Source: Sporichthyaceae bacterium
Lineage (GTDB): Bacteria; Actinomycetota; Actinomycetes; Sporichthyales; Sporichthyaceae
Assembly (NCBI GenBank): GCA_036493475.1
Contig: DASXPS010000011.1
Coordinates: 1-35,716, forward strand
Length of the DNA: 35,716 nt
Direction of reading: 5' to 3'
The notes under the pieces were generated by a model. It made no database searches. It was not told the origin of the DNA and worked only from the letters and a program-made list of their open reading frames with translations. The position numbers were made by a program, and so were the translations under genes. Below, in pieces: positions 29,274 to 35,716 of this stretch. Each line of letters opens with the position of its first letter. The stretch's first letter is position 1.

Positions 29274-30493
29274 GGTCGGTCGACGAGCAGCTCGAGCGCA
29301 TCCTGGCCACCCTCGAGCCGGCCGCGCCGTTGGACCTACCGCTGCTGGAGGCGCAGGGCTGCCGGTTGGCCGAGGACGTGGTTTCCACCCTCGACCTGCC
29401 GCCCTGGGACAACTCCGGAATGGACGGCTACGCGGTGCGACTGGCCGATGTGCTGGGCGCCTGCGACGAGTTCCCCGCCGAGCTCGACGTCATCGACGAC
29501 ATCCCGGCCGGTTCGGTGCCGGCCCGGCCGATCACCGCGGGCACCTGCGCCCGGATCATGACCGGTGCCCCGGTGCCGGACGGCGCGGAAGCGATCATCC
29601 CTGTCGAGTTCACCGACGCCGACACCCGACGGGTGATGGTGCGGTTGCAGCCCGGCGACGGCCAGCACATCCGGCGCCGGGGGAGCGACGTGCGCACCGG
29701 TGAGGTGGTGCTCCAGGCCGGCACGGAACTGGGCCCGGCCCAACTCGGGTTGCTGGCCGCGATCGGTCGGGCGGGGGCGTTGGTGCTGCCGCGTCCGCGC
29801 GCGGTGATTCTGTCCACGGGCAGCGAATTGGTGGAGCCGGGGCAGCCATTGCGAGCCGGCAGCATCCACGAGTCGAACAGCTTCCTGTTGGCTGCCGCGG
29901 CGCGCAACGCCGGCGCGGTGCCGTACCGGGTCGGACTGGTACATGACGACGAGGCCACCGTGCTGGCCACCATCGAGGAGCAATTGGTGCGCGCCGATCT
30001 GGTGATCACCTCCGGTGGGGTCAGTGCCGGCGCCTATGACGTGGTGAAGGGCGTGCTGTCCAAGCTCGGCACGGTGGAGTTCGTGGGGGTGGCCATGAAT
30101 CCCGGCAAGCCGCAGGGCTTCGGGCGGATCGGCGACGTGCCGATCTTCACGCTGCCCGGAAACCCGGTCAGCACATATGTGTCGTTCGAGGTTTTCGTGC
30201 GCCCGGCGATCCGGCGACTGCGTGGCATCACGCCGGAGCGTCGACCCCTGCAGCGCGCGGTGCTCACCGAGGCGATGACCTCGCCGGCCGACAAACGTCA
30301 GTACGCCCGTGGCTGGGTGACGCCCGACGAGGACGGTGGGCTGCCCCGGGTTCGGCCGGCCGGCGGCGCCGGGTCGCACCTGCTCGGCGGGTTGGCCGGG
30401 GCGAACTGCTTCATTGTGTTCGGCGAGGACGTGACCGCGACCCCGGCCGGAGCCACCGTGACGGTCATGTTGTTGGACGGCGGGTTGGCATGA
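29270..30493 (+). CDS. Gephyrin-like molybdopterin molybdenumtransferase (MoeA family; Glp candidate)
   Basis: This 407-residue MoeA-type protein inserts molybdate into adenylated molybdopterin, forming molybdenum cofactor. The N-terminal region has DNSGMDGYAVR and MTGAPVPDGAEAIIPVEF (MoeA domains I-II). The centre holds the MoCF fold (VILSTGSELVEPG, then TSGGVSAGAYDVVKGVL), followed by NPGKPQGFG and TLPGNPVSTYVSFEVFVRP. The C-terminal beta domain ends the protein. In Corynebacteriales a member of this family at this locus (Glp) has been reported as a cell-division factor that binds FtsZ and a membrane receptor GlpR. The sepX/glpR-like gene four genes on suggests the same partnership here. 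Whether this copy keeps catalytic activity, moonlights or both cannot be told. ATGA overlaps at both ends. Confidence 0.9.
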   Translation: MRSVDEQLERILATLEPAAPLDLPLLEAQGCRLAEDVVSTLDLPPWDNSGMDGYAVRLADVLGACDEFPAELDVIDDIPAGSVPARPITAGTCARIMTGAPVPDGAEAIIPVEFTDADTRRVMVRLQPGDGQHIRRRGSDVRTGEVVLQAGTELGPAQLGLLAAIGRAGALVLPRPRAVILSTGSELVEPGQPLRAGSIHESNSFLLAAAARNAGAVPYRVGLVHDDEATVLATIEEQLVRADLVITSGGVSAGAYDVVKGVLSKLGTVEFVGVAMNPGKPQGFGRIGDVPIFTLPGNPVSTYVSFEVFVRPAIRRLRGITPERRPLQRAVLTEAMTSPADKRQYARGWVTPDEDGGLPRVRPAGGAGSHLLGGLAGANCFIVFGEDVTATPAGATVTVMLLDGGLA

Positions 30494-31017
30494 GCGAGAA
30501 GGCGTTCACGCATCTGGATGCGTCCGGCGCGGCCCGCATGGTGGATGTCTCCGCCAAGGAGGTAACGGTCCGTCAGGCCTCGGCGAGCGGTCGCGTGCTG
30601 GTCTCGTCCGAAGTGATCGCCCTGCTGCGCGGCGAGGGCGTACCCAAGGGCGACGCCCTCGCGGTAGCCCGTATCGCGGGCATCCAGGGCGTCAAGCGCA
30701 CCCCGGACCTGATCCCGTTATGCCATCCGCTGGCCATCCATGGGGTTGAGGTGAATCTCGCGGTGACCGATAACGCGGTGGAGATCACCGCGACGGTACG
30801 CACCGCGGACCGCACCGGGGTGGAGATGGAGGCACTCACCGCCGTGGCGGTCGCGGGCCTCACCGTCATCGACATGGTCAAGGCCGTGGACAAGGGCGCG
30901 GTGATCACCGACGTCCGCATTGAGCAGAAGTCCGGCGGCAAGTCCGGCCACTACACCCGACCGATTGAGCGTGTCGAAGACGACGCAGTCGGCGAACACA
31001 CCAGGGATGAGCGGTGA
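30490..31017 (+). CDS. moaC: Cyclic pyranopterin monophosphate synthase
   Basis: This 175-residue enzyme carries out the second part of the first molybdenum cofactor step, rearranging 3',8-cyclo-dihydro-GTP to cyclic pyranopterin. The full MoaC fold is present: ARMVDVSAKEVTVRQASASG at the N-terminus, PLCHPLAIHGVEVNL, the active-site stretch RTGVEMEALTAVAVAGLTV, then IDMVKAVDKGAVITDVRIEQ and KSGGKSGHY near 157. About 18 residues beyond GHY form a charged tail longer than in many homologues. ATG 30490 overlaps the moeA stop, and the stop overlaps the GTG of the next gene. The radical-SAM partner MoaA is not in the window. Confidence 0.94.
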   Translation: MSEKAFTHLDASGAARMVDVSAKEVTVRQASASGRVLVSSEVIALLRGEGVPKGDALAVARIAGIQGVKRTPDLIPLCHPLAIHGVEVNLAVTDNAVEITATVRTADRTGVEMEALTAVAVAGLTVIDMVKAVDKGAVITDVRIEQKSGGKSGHYTRPIERVEDDAVGEHTRDER

Positions 31018-31523
31018 CCGAACTGCCCGAGGCACCGGCGGGGGTCGGGCTGCCGCCGCGGGCCCTGGTGGTCACCGTCTCGAACCGGGCGGCGGCCGGG
31101 GTGTACGCCGATCGGGGCGGCCCCATCCTGTACGAGGGGCTGGCCGAATTGGGCTTCAGAGTGGACGGTCCCCAGGTGGTCCCGGACGGCGAACCGGTCG
31201 TGGAGGCGCTGAGCGCGGCGGTTGCGAAAGGCTACGACGTGGTACTGACCACCGGCGGCACCGGGCTGACCCCGATGGATCTGACCCCGGAGATGACCGC
31301 GCGGGTGATCGAACGCCGGGTGCCCGGCATCGCGGAGGCGATCCGGTTGAATTCGTTCACCCGGGTGCCCGCTTCGGTGTTGTCCCGCGGTCTGGCCGGA
31401 ATGGCCGGGCGCACGCTGATCGTGAACCTGCCCGGTTCACCCGGCGGCTGTCGGGACGGGCTGGCCGTGCTCAGCCCGGTGCTGCGGCACGCCGTGGATC
31501 AGATCAACGGAGGCGACCACTGA
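31014..31523 (+). CDS. mog: Molybdopterin adenylyltransferase / MogA-MoaB family protein
   Basis: This 169-residue MoCF-fold protein activates molybdopterin with ATP before metal insertion. Motifs in order are ALVVTVSNRAAAGVYADRGG, then DVVLTTGGTGLTPMDLTPEM (the GGTG nucleotide/MPT site), RVPGIAEAIRLNS and LIVNLPGSPGGCRDGL, all typical. Length is that of a stand-alone MogA/MoaB, complementing the larger MoeA upstream. The start is GTG 31014, overlapping the moaC stop as GTGA. Its own stop shares two bases with the next start (CTGA), continuing the translational chain. MogA and MoaB cannot be separated from sequence alone. Confidence 0.9.
   Translation: MTELPEAPAGVGLPPRALVVTVSNRAAAGVYADRGGPILYEGLAELGFRVDGPQVVPDGEPVVEALSAAVAKGYDVVLTTGGTGLTPMDLTPEMTARVIERRVPGIAEAIRLNSFTRVPASVLSRGLAGMAGRTLIVNLPGSPGGCRDGLAVLSPVLRHAVDQINGGDH
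31509..31522 (+). promoter_or_regulatory. Shine-Dalgarno and CTG start of the rimJ-like gene
   Basis: GGAGG (31509-31513), six bases and CTG (31520-31522) overlap the mog stop as CTGA. This exactly mirrors the ATGA/GTGA junctions of the operon. It decides the start: the first downstream GTG (31559) would remove the conserved GWPxxLxxGPVxLRP stretch. Confidence 0.6.
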
Positions 31524-32122
31524 ATCGCGGATGGCCTGCCCGGCTTTCCGACGGGCCGGTGGTGCTGCGGCCGTTGCGGGTGCGTGACGGCGACGACTGG
31601 CGTGCACTGCGTCGCGCGAACCAGGCCTGGCTGCAGCCGTGGGAGGCGACCCGGCCGGGGGAGCTGGGCTCGGAGATGGGCTTCGCACCGATGGTGCGCC
31701 GACTGCGCGCCGAGGCCCGGGCCGGCCGCACGTTGCCGTTCGCGCTGGAGTACCAGGGCGGCTTCGTCGGCCAGCTGACGATCGCCGGGGTGACCTGGGG
31801 TTCGTTGTGCGCGGCGCACATCGGTTACTGGATCGACCAGGGCCACGCCGGCCGCGGCATCATGCCGGCCTCGGTGGCCCTGGCCACCGACCACTGTTTG
31901 CTGACCATGGGCCTGCACCGGGTGGAGATCAATATCCGGCCGGAGAACCGCAACAGCCGACGCGTGGTGGAGAAGCTCGGCTTCCGCGAAGAGGGCCTGC
32001 GGCAGCGCTTCCTGCACATCGACGGTGATTGGCGCGATCACTTGGTGTATGTGCTCACCTCCGAAGAGGCCCCCCGCGGGGTCGGCGAGCGGTGGCGGGC
32101 CACCCGCTCCTTCAACACCTGA
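31520..32122 (+). CDS. GNAT acetyltransferase, RimJ/RimL-like (probable CTG start)
   Basis: This protein of about 200 residues is of the RimJ/RimL subgroup, which acetylates N-terminal amines of proteins or other small amines. The N-terminal segment GWPARLSDGPVVLRPLRVRD is conserved in this subgroup. Next are QGGFVGQLTIAGVTWGSLCA and IGYWIDQGHAGRGIMPASVA, the acetyl-CoA pyrophosphate-binding block with Q/R-x-x-G-x-G/A written here as GHAGRGI. HRVEINIRPENRNSRRVVEK and LGFREEGLRQRF complete the fold. There is no ATG or GTG ahead of the conserved start. A CTG at 31520 with a well placed GGAGG is the best candidate. It would be a rare initiation codon, or ATG was lost. A GTG at 31559 is the fallback. 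It is the last tightly packed gene of the galU-moeA operon. Confidence 0.85.
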   Translation: MNRGWPARLSDGPVVLRPLRVRDGDDWRALRRANQAWLQPWEATRPGELGSEMGFAPMVRRLRAEARAGRTLPFALEYQGGFVGQLTIAGVTWGSLCAAHIGYWIDQGHAGRGIMPASVALATDHCLLTMGLHRVEINIRPENRNSRRVVEKLGFREEGLRQRFLHIDGDWRDHLVYVLTSEEAPRGVGERWRATRSFNT

Positions 32123-32175
32123 CGTTCCCCGGGGCGACACGCGCGCCAATCCGCGGAGCGGATCTTCTCCCGGCC

Positions 32176-32181
32176 TAGCGT
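32176..32181 (+). promoter_or_regulatory. -10-like box for sepX/glpR-like gene (leaderless)
   Basis: TAGCGT is followed by GGCCCC and ATG 32188. The same box and distance occur at 1325. There is no Shine-Dalgarno sequence. Confidence 0.5.
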
Positions 32182-32187
32182 GGCCCC

Positions 32188-33027
32188 ATGAGTGGGAGTG
32201 GTCTGGTCTACGCCGCCGTGCTGGCCGCGTGGGGTGCGTATTTCGTCTCGCGATCGGTGCGTTCGGGTACGCGTGAGGTGGCCACCGCCCCGGAGGGCAC
32301 CGTGCTCCGCCGCCGCGGCGCGGCCGAGTTGGCGCGGGGTGCCTACTCCGTGCTGCGCCCGCCGGTCGAGGAGCCGGCGCTGCCGCAGGTGAAGCCCCGT
32401 CAGATTGCCGGATCGGCCGGCCCGGCGCCGGCTCCCCACCGGGTCAGCCGCGCGACGGCCCGGCGCCGCCGGCGCACGGTGTCCCTGCTGCTGTTGACGC
32501 TGCTCGTCCTGGGTGCGCCGGCGATGTTCGGCGTGCTGCCGACCTGGGTGCCCGGCATTCCGGCGCTGTTGTTGCTCACCTATGTGGTCGAACTGCGGGT
32601 GCAGGCCCGCCGGGCCGCGGCCCCGCTGCTTGCCGCGCCGGTCGAGGACGGGCCCCCGGCGCGCCGCCGTGGGCGGCTGCGGAAGTCCGGCCCGGAGTTC
32701 TGGGACCCCTGGCCCTCGTTCGACCCGATCGAGCGGCCCAAGGGCGCAGCGGCCGAGCTGGCCAAGGGGTGGGAACCGCGCCCGGTCCCGCTGCCCACCT
32801 ACGTGACCGCGGCCAAGGCGGACGAGGCGCCCGGCACCCGGCGCATCGACATCGCCGCCGGCCGCCCCTGGACGCCGGGCACCGAGCCGGCGGCGCAGAG
32901 CGAGCCGGATGCCGAGACCCGGCCGATGCCGTTCAAGCCCGGCGAGGTGGTCCGGGAGGCGCCGGCGGCCGAGACCGAGACCGAGACCGAGCGGGAGTTC
33001 GAACTGAAGCCCGCGGTGGGCGACTGA
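32188..33027 (+). CDS. SepX/GlpR-like membrane protein (cell division)
   Basis: This 279-residue protein has an N-terminal hydrophobic segment (GLVYAAVLAAWGAYFVS, about 5-21), a basic cytosolic loop, and two closely spaced membrane spans at about 96-137 (VSLLLLTLLVLGAPAMFGVL and VPGIPALLLLTYVV). A long Pro/Ala/Glu-rich tail contains an ETETETE run. This topology, the basic stretch ATARRRRRTVSLLLL and its place just after the galU-moeA-moaC-mog-rimJ set match the conserved actinobacterial protein known as SepX in Streptomyces and GlpR in corynebacteria. That protein works with the gephyrin-like MoeA (Glp) at the division septum. Sequence identity cannot be checked here, so the name rests on topology and synteny. 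It is probably transcribed alone from the leaderless box at 32176. Confidence 0.7.
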   Translation: MSGSGLVYAAVLAAWGAYFVSRSVRSGTREVATAPEGTVLRRRGAAELARGAYSVLRPPVEEPALPQVKPRQIAGSAGPAPAPHRVSRATARRRRRTVSLLLLTLLVLGAPAMFGVLPTWVPGIPALLLLTYVVELRVQARRAAAPLLAAPVEDGPPARRRGRLRKSGPEFWDPWPSFDPIERPKGAAAELAKGWEPRPVPLPTYVTAAKADEAPGTRRIDIAAGRPWTPGTEPAAQSEPDAETRPMPFKPGEVVREAPAAETETETEREFELKPAVGD

Positions 33028-33092
33028 GGCCGCGAGCCGCTCCGGTAGCGCGGCGTCGATGACCGAGACATGGGCAGTCATCCAGCCGGCGG

Positions 33093-33935
33093 CTACGGCA
33101 GCAGGCCCGCGCGGCGGGCGTTGGCCACGGCCTCCATCCGGTTCTGCGCGCCCAGCTTGCGGGTGGCCGTCTTCAGGTACCCCTTGCCGGTCGCCAGCGA
33201 CAACCCGAGCCGCTCCGCGACCTCCAGGTTGGTCGCCCCCGAGGCAACCTGAACGAGGACGTCCAGCTCACGCCGCGTCAGATGGACGCCGGTGTCCGCC
33301 GGCCGCTGCGGCGACCCCATGGTCGCGCCGATCTGACCGATCAGGCGGTCGATGCGGCCGGCGAGGCCGGGCTCCACGTCGTCGCGCAACAGCGCGAGTT
33401 CCGCGTGGACGTCCCGCAGGCATTGGTCACGGCGGGCGGGCTCGTAGTGGGCCGACAACAGTTCCGCGAGCCGTCGTTCCACCTCGCTGTCGATCGCGGC
33501 GCTTCGCTCCAGTTGGCGAACAGCGTCCACAGCACGGTCGAGCACTCGGTCACCCATGGCCATGGGGCGACGCAACGCGCAGTACAGGACCCCGCGGCTG
33601 CCGTCGGGCAGCTGGAAGGGCGTCCCGATCATCGCGCGTAGACCTTCCTGGCGGACCGGGCCGTCGTAGTGGTGGGTGATGCCCTTGGCGGCCGCGTAAT
33701 CGGCGACCCAGACCGGCCGACCCAGCGCCAGGGCCTTGCCACCCACCCCGCGACCGGGCACGACCTCCAGGTGGCGAAGGCTGTTGGATCGTTCGCCCGC
33801 CAAGGAGGTCAGCACCATCTGGGTGCCGCCGTCATAGAGACCACCGGCGGCGAACTCCGTGCCGGTGGCCGCCAGTAGCCCGGCCACATGCGGGCGGAGA
33901 TCCGGGACTCCAACCGGCCGCTGGTCGTTCGCCAT
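33093..33935 (-). CDS. GAF-domain LuxR-family transcriptional regulator
   Basis: This 280-residue cytosolic regulator has an N-terminal GAF-like sensor (about 15-150: FAAGGLYDGGTQMVLTSLAG, then GRGVGGKALALGRPVWVADY and GLRAMIGTPFQLPDGSRGVL). A helical linker (about 155-205) and a C-terminal LuxR HTH (LTRRELDVLVQVASGATNLE, then VAERLGLSLATGKGYLKTAT, about 222-262) follow. The GAF region probably binds a small molecule; no Asp phospho-acceptor domain is seen, so it is not a response regulator. ATG 33935 is preferred over upstream in-frame starts reaching 34337, which run antisense to the hydrolase. It stands alone on the minus strand, and the target is unknown. The hydrolase upstream on the same strand is separated by a terminator hairpin, so separate transcription is likely. 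Confidence 0.85.
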   Translation of the reverse strand: MANDQRPVGVPDLRPHVAGLLAATGTEFAAGGLYDGGTQMVLTSLAGERSNSLRHLEVVPGRGVGGKALALGRPVWVADYAAAKGITHHYDGPVRQEGLRAMIGTPFQLPDGSRGVLYCALRRPMAMGDRVLDRAVDAVRQLERSAAIDSEVERRLAELLSAHYEPARRDQCLRDVHAELALLRDDVEPGLAGRIDRLIGQIGATMGSPQRPADTGVHLTRRELDVLVQVASGATNLEVAERLGLSLATGKGYLKTATRKLGAQNRMEAVANARRAGLLP

Positions 33936-34015
33936 TGCTGAATTCTGCCCTGATGCCTGCCGGTGTGGCTCCGTTTTGTCCGGAATTGTTCGACCGGTGC
34001 TCAGCGCACCCACCC

Positions 34016-34045
34016 ACGGCGCCCGGTCGCAGATCCGGGCGCCGT
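34016..34045 (-). terminator. Hairpin terminator downstream of secreted hydrolase
   Basis: ACGGCGCCCGG (34016-34026), an eight-base loop and CCGGGCGCCGT (34035-34045) give a perfect 11-base-pair stem. It lies 25 bases past the hydrolase stop on the minus strand. There is no U-tract, as is common in this GC range. Confidence 0.65.
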
Positions 34046-34069
34046 CAGCTGTGCCGAGGGGCGGCTCGA

Positions 34070-35125
34070 TCAGCCGCCGTTCTGCGCCAGCCACGTGTGC
34101 GCCGCGTTGACCATGACCGGGAAGTTCGCCTCGAGGATCGGGTAGTGAGAGGCACCCGGGATGGTGACGTTGGTGACCTTGGGGCTGCCGATGTACCGGT
34201 CCTGCATCTGCTGGGCCGACGGCGGCGGGAAGACCGGGTCGGCATCGCCGAAGGTGATCAGCACCGGGACGGTGATGTCGCCCAGGCGCTGCATGTCGGC
34301 GCCGATGGCGAACGGCAGGTTCATGAGCTGCCCACACGGGTCCGGCTGCATCTTCGGCGTCTTGGCGCGCACGGCCGGGGTCGCGCTCGCGAAGTAGAAC
34401 TTGTCACGCGAGTCCGCGGCGAAGGTCGCATAGTCCGCACGACCGGTCAGGTCGCCACCCGCGTAGCAGCGCCTGTTCGCGTCGAACGCCTCCTGGAGCG
34501 CGTAGGGACCTGCCGAGAAGTCGCCCCAGGACTGGTTGAACACCCCGGCCGTGTCGTGGAACATGTACGCCTCGATGTTCGCGATCAGGCCGCCGACCGA
34601 GGAGCCGGAGGTGAAGACCTTCGCAAACTTGGTGGCCTTGCCGGTGCCGAGCGTGTAGTTGCCGGACTTCAGGTCCTGCACCATCTGGTGGGTCACGTCG
34701 GCCTCGGAGCCGAAGCAGGTCGACAGGCCGGGGACCGCGTCGCTCTTGCCGTAGCCCAGCCGGTCGACCGCGATGGAGACGTGTCCGCGCTTGGCCATCT
34801 CCTCGGCGTAGTTATGGCCGGCGATCGGCAGGTTGAAGTAGTCACCGGTCCAGGTGACCGCGTGCAGGTAAAGCGTCGCGGCCTTGCCGGCGGAGACGGC
34901 CTTCTTCGGCCCGATGACCAGGCCGCGGACCGTGTAGGACTTACCGTCGGCCGGGTATTCGCAGTACACGTCGGTGTGGTTGGTGTTCTTCACCGTGAAC
35001 GAGATCGGAATCTTGACGACGTTGGACGTCGCCGGCGCAGCGGCGGCGGCGGACGCCGGGCCGCTGAGCAGGCCGGCCGCCGTGACAGCGGCCACCGTGG
35101 CGGCGAGCAGGGAAGGAATACGCAT
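34070..35125 (-). CDS. Secreted alpha/beta hydrolase
   Basis: This 351-residue precursor has a Sec signal peptide (MRIPSLLAATVAAVTAAGLL, probable cleavage after ASA near residue 26). The mature enzyme shows an alpha/beta hydrolase fold: strand-turn VSIAVDRLGYGKSDAVPGL, nucleophile elbow FTSGSSVGGLIAN (GxSxG, with the catalytic Ser near residue 172), an acid candidate in ITFGDADPVFPP and the His in GASHYPILE near 329. Four or more Cys suggest disulfides outside the cell. It may be an esterase or lipase; the substrate is not readable. ATG 35125 is preceded by GAGAGG (about nine bases). The upstream AT-rich palindrome TTTTCT-T-AGAAAA (35164-35176) could be an operator or part of the promoter. 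Overlapping minus-strand reading beyond 35125 to 35206 is not needed. Confidence 0.85.
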   Translation of the reverse strand: MRIPSLLAATVAAVTAAGLLSGPASAAAAAPATSNVVKIPISFTVKNTNHTDVYCEYPADGKSYTVRGLVIGPKKAVSAGKAATLYLHAVTWTGDYFNLPIAGHNYAEEMAKRGHVSIAVDRLGYGKSDAVPGLSTCFGSEADVTHQMVQDLKSGNYTLGTGKATKFAKVFTSGSSVGGLIANIEAYMFHDTAGVFNQSWGDFSAGPYALQEAFDANRRCYAGGDLTGRADYATFAADSRDKFYFASATPAVRAKTPKMQPDPCGQLMNLPFAIGADMQRLGDITVPVLITFGDADPVFPPPSAQQMQDRYIGSPKVTNVTIPGASHYPILEANFPVMVNAAHTWLAQNGG

Positions 35126-35163
35126 AGAGAGCCTCTCGGATCGATGTTCTCCGAACCTCAGCT

Positions 35164-35176
35164 TTTTCTTAGAAAA
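35164..35176. promoter_or_regulatory. AT-rich palindrome TTTTCT-T-AGAAAA upstream of the hydrolase
   Basis: The arms of six bases are perfect around one T, and this AT content is unusual here. It lies 39 bases before the hydrolase ATG on its 5' side, a reasonable operator position. Confidence 0.4.
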
Positions 35177-35264
35177 CAGCAAGAGGTGGCGCTTTTGCAA
35201 CCCCACTAAAGAGGGGAACTAGCGCAAAATCGATGTAATCCTGAGAGAAGAGCATGCTCTGCGC

Positions 35265-35288
35265 GCGGAGGCGGGGATTTGAACCCCT
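35265..35288 (-). other. tRNA 3'-end-like fragment (T arm plus acceptor strand), no full tRNA
   Basis: The minus strand reads AGGGGTTCAAATCCCC, a T stem-loop with the TTCAAAT loop, followed by GCCTCCGC like a 3' acceptor strand of a GGAGGCG-type (serine) tRNA. No matching 5' GCGGAGG, D arm or U33-containing anticodon loop lies upstream on that strand, and no CCA follows. It looks like a displaced tRNA end, as left by integration at a tRNA gene, or a decayed tRNA. It lies in the 212-base gap between the hydrolase and the acyl-CoA dehydrogenase. Confidence 0.4.
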
Positions 35289-35337
35289 GGCCCCCTCGAT
35301 GCGAAGGATCACGTCCGGGAGCTCGGACCTGTGAAGA

Positions 35338-35716
35338 TCAGCCCGCCGCGGCGCCCGCCCGCCCGGCCCGGCCCTGGCCGTGCGGGTGCAGGAGCTGGCG
35401 GGCGATGACCACGCGTTGCACCTGGTTGGTGCCCTCGTAGATCTGGGTGATCTTGGCGTCGCGCATCATCCGCTCGACGGGGTAGTCCTTCACGTAGCCG
35501 TAGCCGCCGAGGAGCTGGACGGCGTCGGTGGTGACCTTCATGGCGACGTCGGAGGCGTAGGCCTTGGCCGCGGCACCGAAGTAGGTCAGGTCCTTGTCCT
35601 CGCGCTCGGACTTGGCCGCGGCCGCGTAGACCAGCTGGCGGGCCGCCTCGACGCCCATCGCCATGTCGGCGACCATGAACTGCAGGCCCTGGAACTCGGC
35701 GATCGCCTTGCCGAAC
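35338..35716 (-). CDS. Acyl-CoA dehydrogenase, C-terminal part (5' end outside window)
   Basis: The 125 residues visible are the last helical domain of an acyl-CoA dehydrogenase, which forms the alpha-beta double bond of acyl-CoA with FAD. Diagnostic are [40 protein letters not shown] and the catalytic-Glu region [20 protein letters not shown] (Glu of IYEGT is the base in short- and branched-chain types). The terminal [13 protein letters not shown] extension is low complexity. The start lies beyond 35716. Chain-length preference cannot be read from this piece, but the IYEGT placement argues against long-chain and isovaleryl types. Its link with the catabolic region at the left is only functional, not positional. 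Confidence 0.92.
   Translation of the reverse strand, partial: FGKAIAEFQGLQFMVADMAMGVEAARQLVYAAAAKSEREDKDLTYFGAAAKAYASDVAMKVTTDAVQLLGGYGYVKDYPVERMMRDAKITQIYEGTNQVQRVVIARQLLHPHGQGRAGRAGAAAG

Noticed and set aside
35221-35345. Complete tRNA gene
   Set aside because: T arm and acceptor strand are seen, but no 5' acceptor strand, D arm or anticodon loop with U33 could be folded from the upstream bases.

Overview
The window is high-GC DNA (about 70%), with GTG, TTG and probably CTG starts, many 4-base ATGA/GTGA gene overlaps and TANNNT boxes 6-8 bases before start codons (leaderless promoters). It also carries a conserved galU / gephyrin-like moeA / moaC / mog / rimJ / sepX block. Together these indicate an actinobacterial chromosome. 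I cannot name the genus from sequence alone.

Left part (1-16910): an accessory catabolic region. A partial alpha-methylacyl-CoA racemase-like CaiB/BaiF protein and a flavin split-barrel protein diverge from a tight operon: homogentisate-dioxygenase-like cupin, P450, FAD amine-oxidase-type protein, second closely related P450, and a damaged FAD oxidoreductase. A membrane protein on the minus strand meets this operon tail to tail. Next come a vestigial short-chain dehydrogenase of 26 codons, an extended-SDR protein and a nitronate monooxygenase-type protein, then an acyl-CoA ligase and TetR regulator on the minus strand. Divergent from the TetR is a PEP-utilising mobile-domain protein, followed by a DUF7064/7065-like (AttH/CrtC-fold) protein and a substrate-binding lipoprotein. 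The set looks like oxidation and CoA activation of a hydrophobic terpenoid, sterol or aromatic substrate; the substrate itself is not readable.

Middle (16911-24995): a secreted Ala/Pro/His-rich protein ending exactly in LPATGG with a very strong terminator; a second PEP mobile-domain protein with its own operator-like dyad and TetR gene; two tandem Tat-exported purple-acid-phosphatase-like enzymes; a 532-base gene-free stretch with inverted repeats and a foldable leader; and a STAS protein with a tiny membrane protein.

Right part (24996-33027): housekeeping. On the minus strand are 5-formyl-THF cyclo-ligase, a proton antiporter, an FmdB zinc-ribbon protein and MTA phosphorylase. On the plus strand are galU, gephyrin-like moeA/glp, moaC, mog, rimJ-like and sepX/glpR-like genes. 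The last set joins UDP-glucose supply, molybdenum cofactor synthesis and division-site proteins.

End (33028-35716): a GAF-LuxR regulator, a secreted alpha/beta hydrolase with a hairpin terminator, a tRNA 3'-end-like remnant and the C-terminal part of an acyl-CoA dehydrogenase, all on the minus strand.

The least explained element is the pair of PEP-mobile-domain proteins that lack an ATP-binding domain, each linked to a TetR gene and to promoter-overlapping dyads. Two genes in the catabolic region (6135-7369 and 8151-8231) carry internal deletions.
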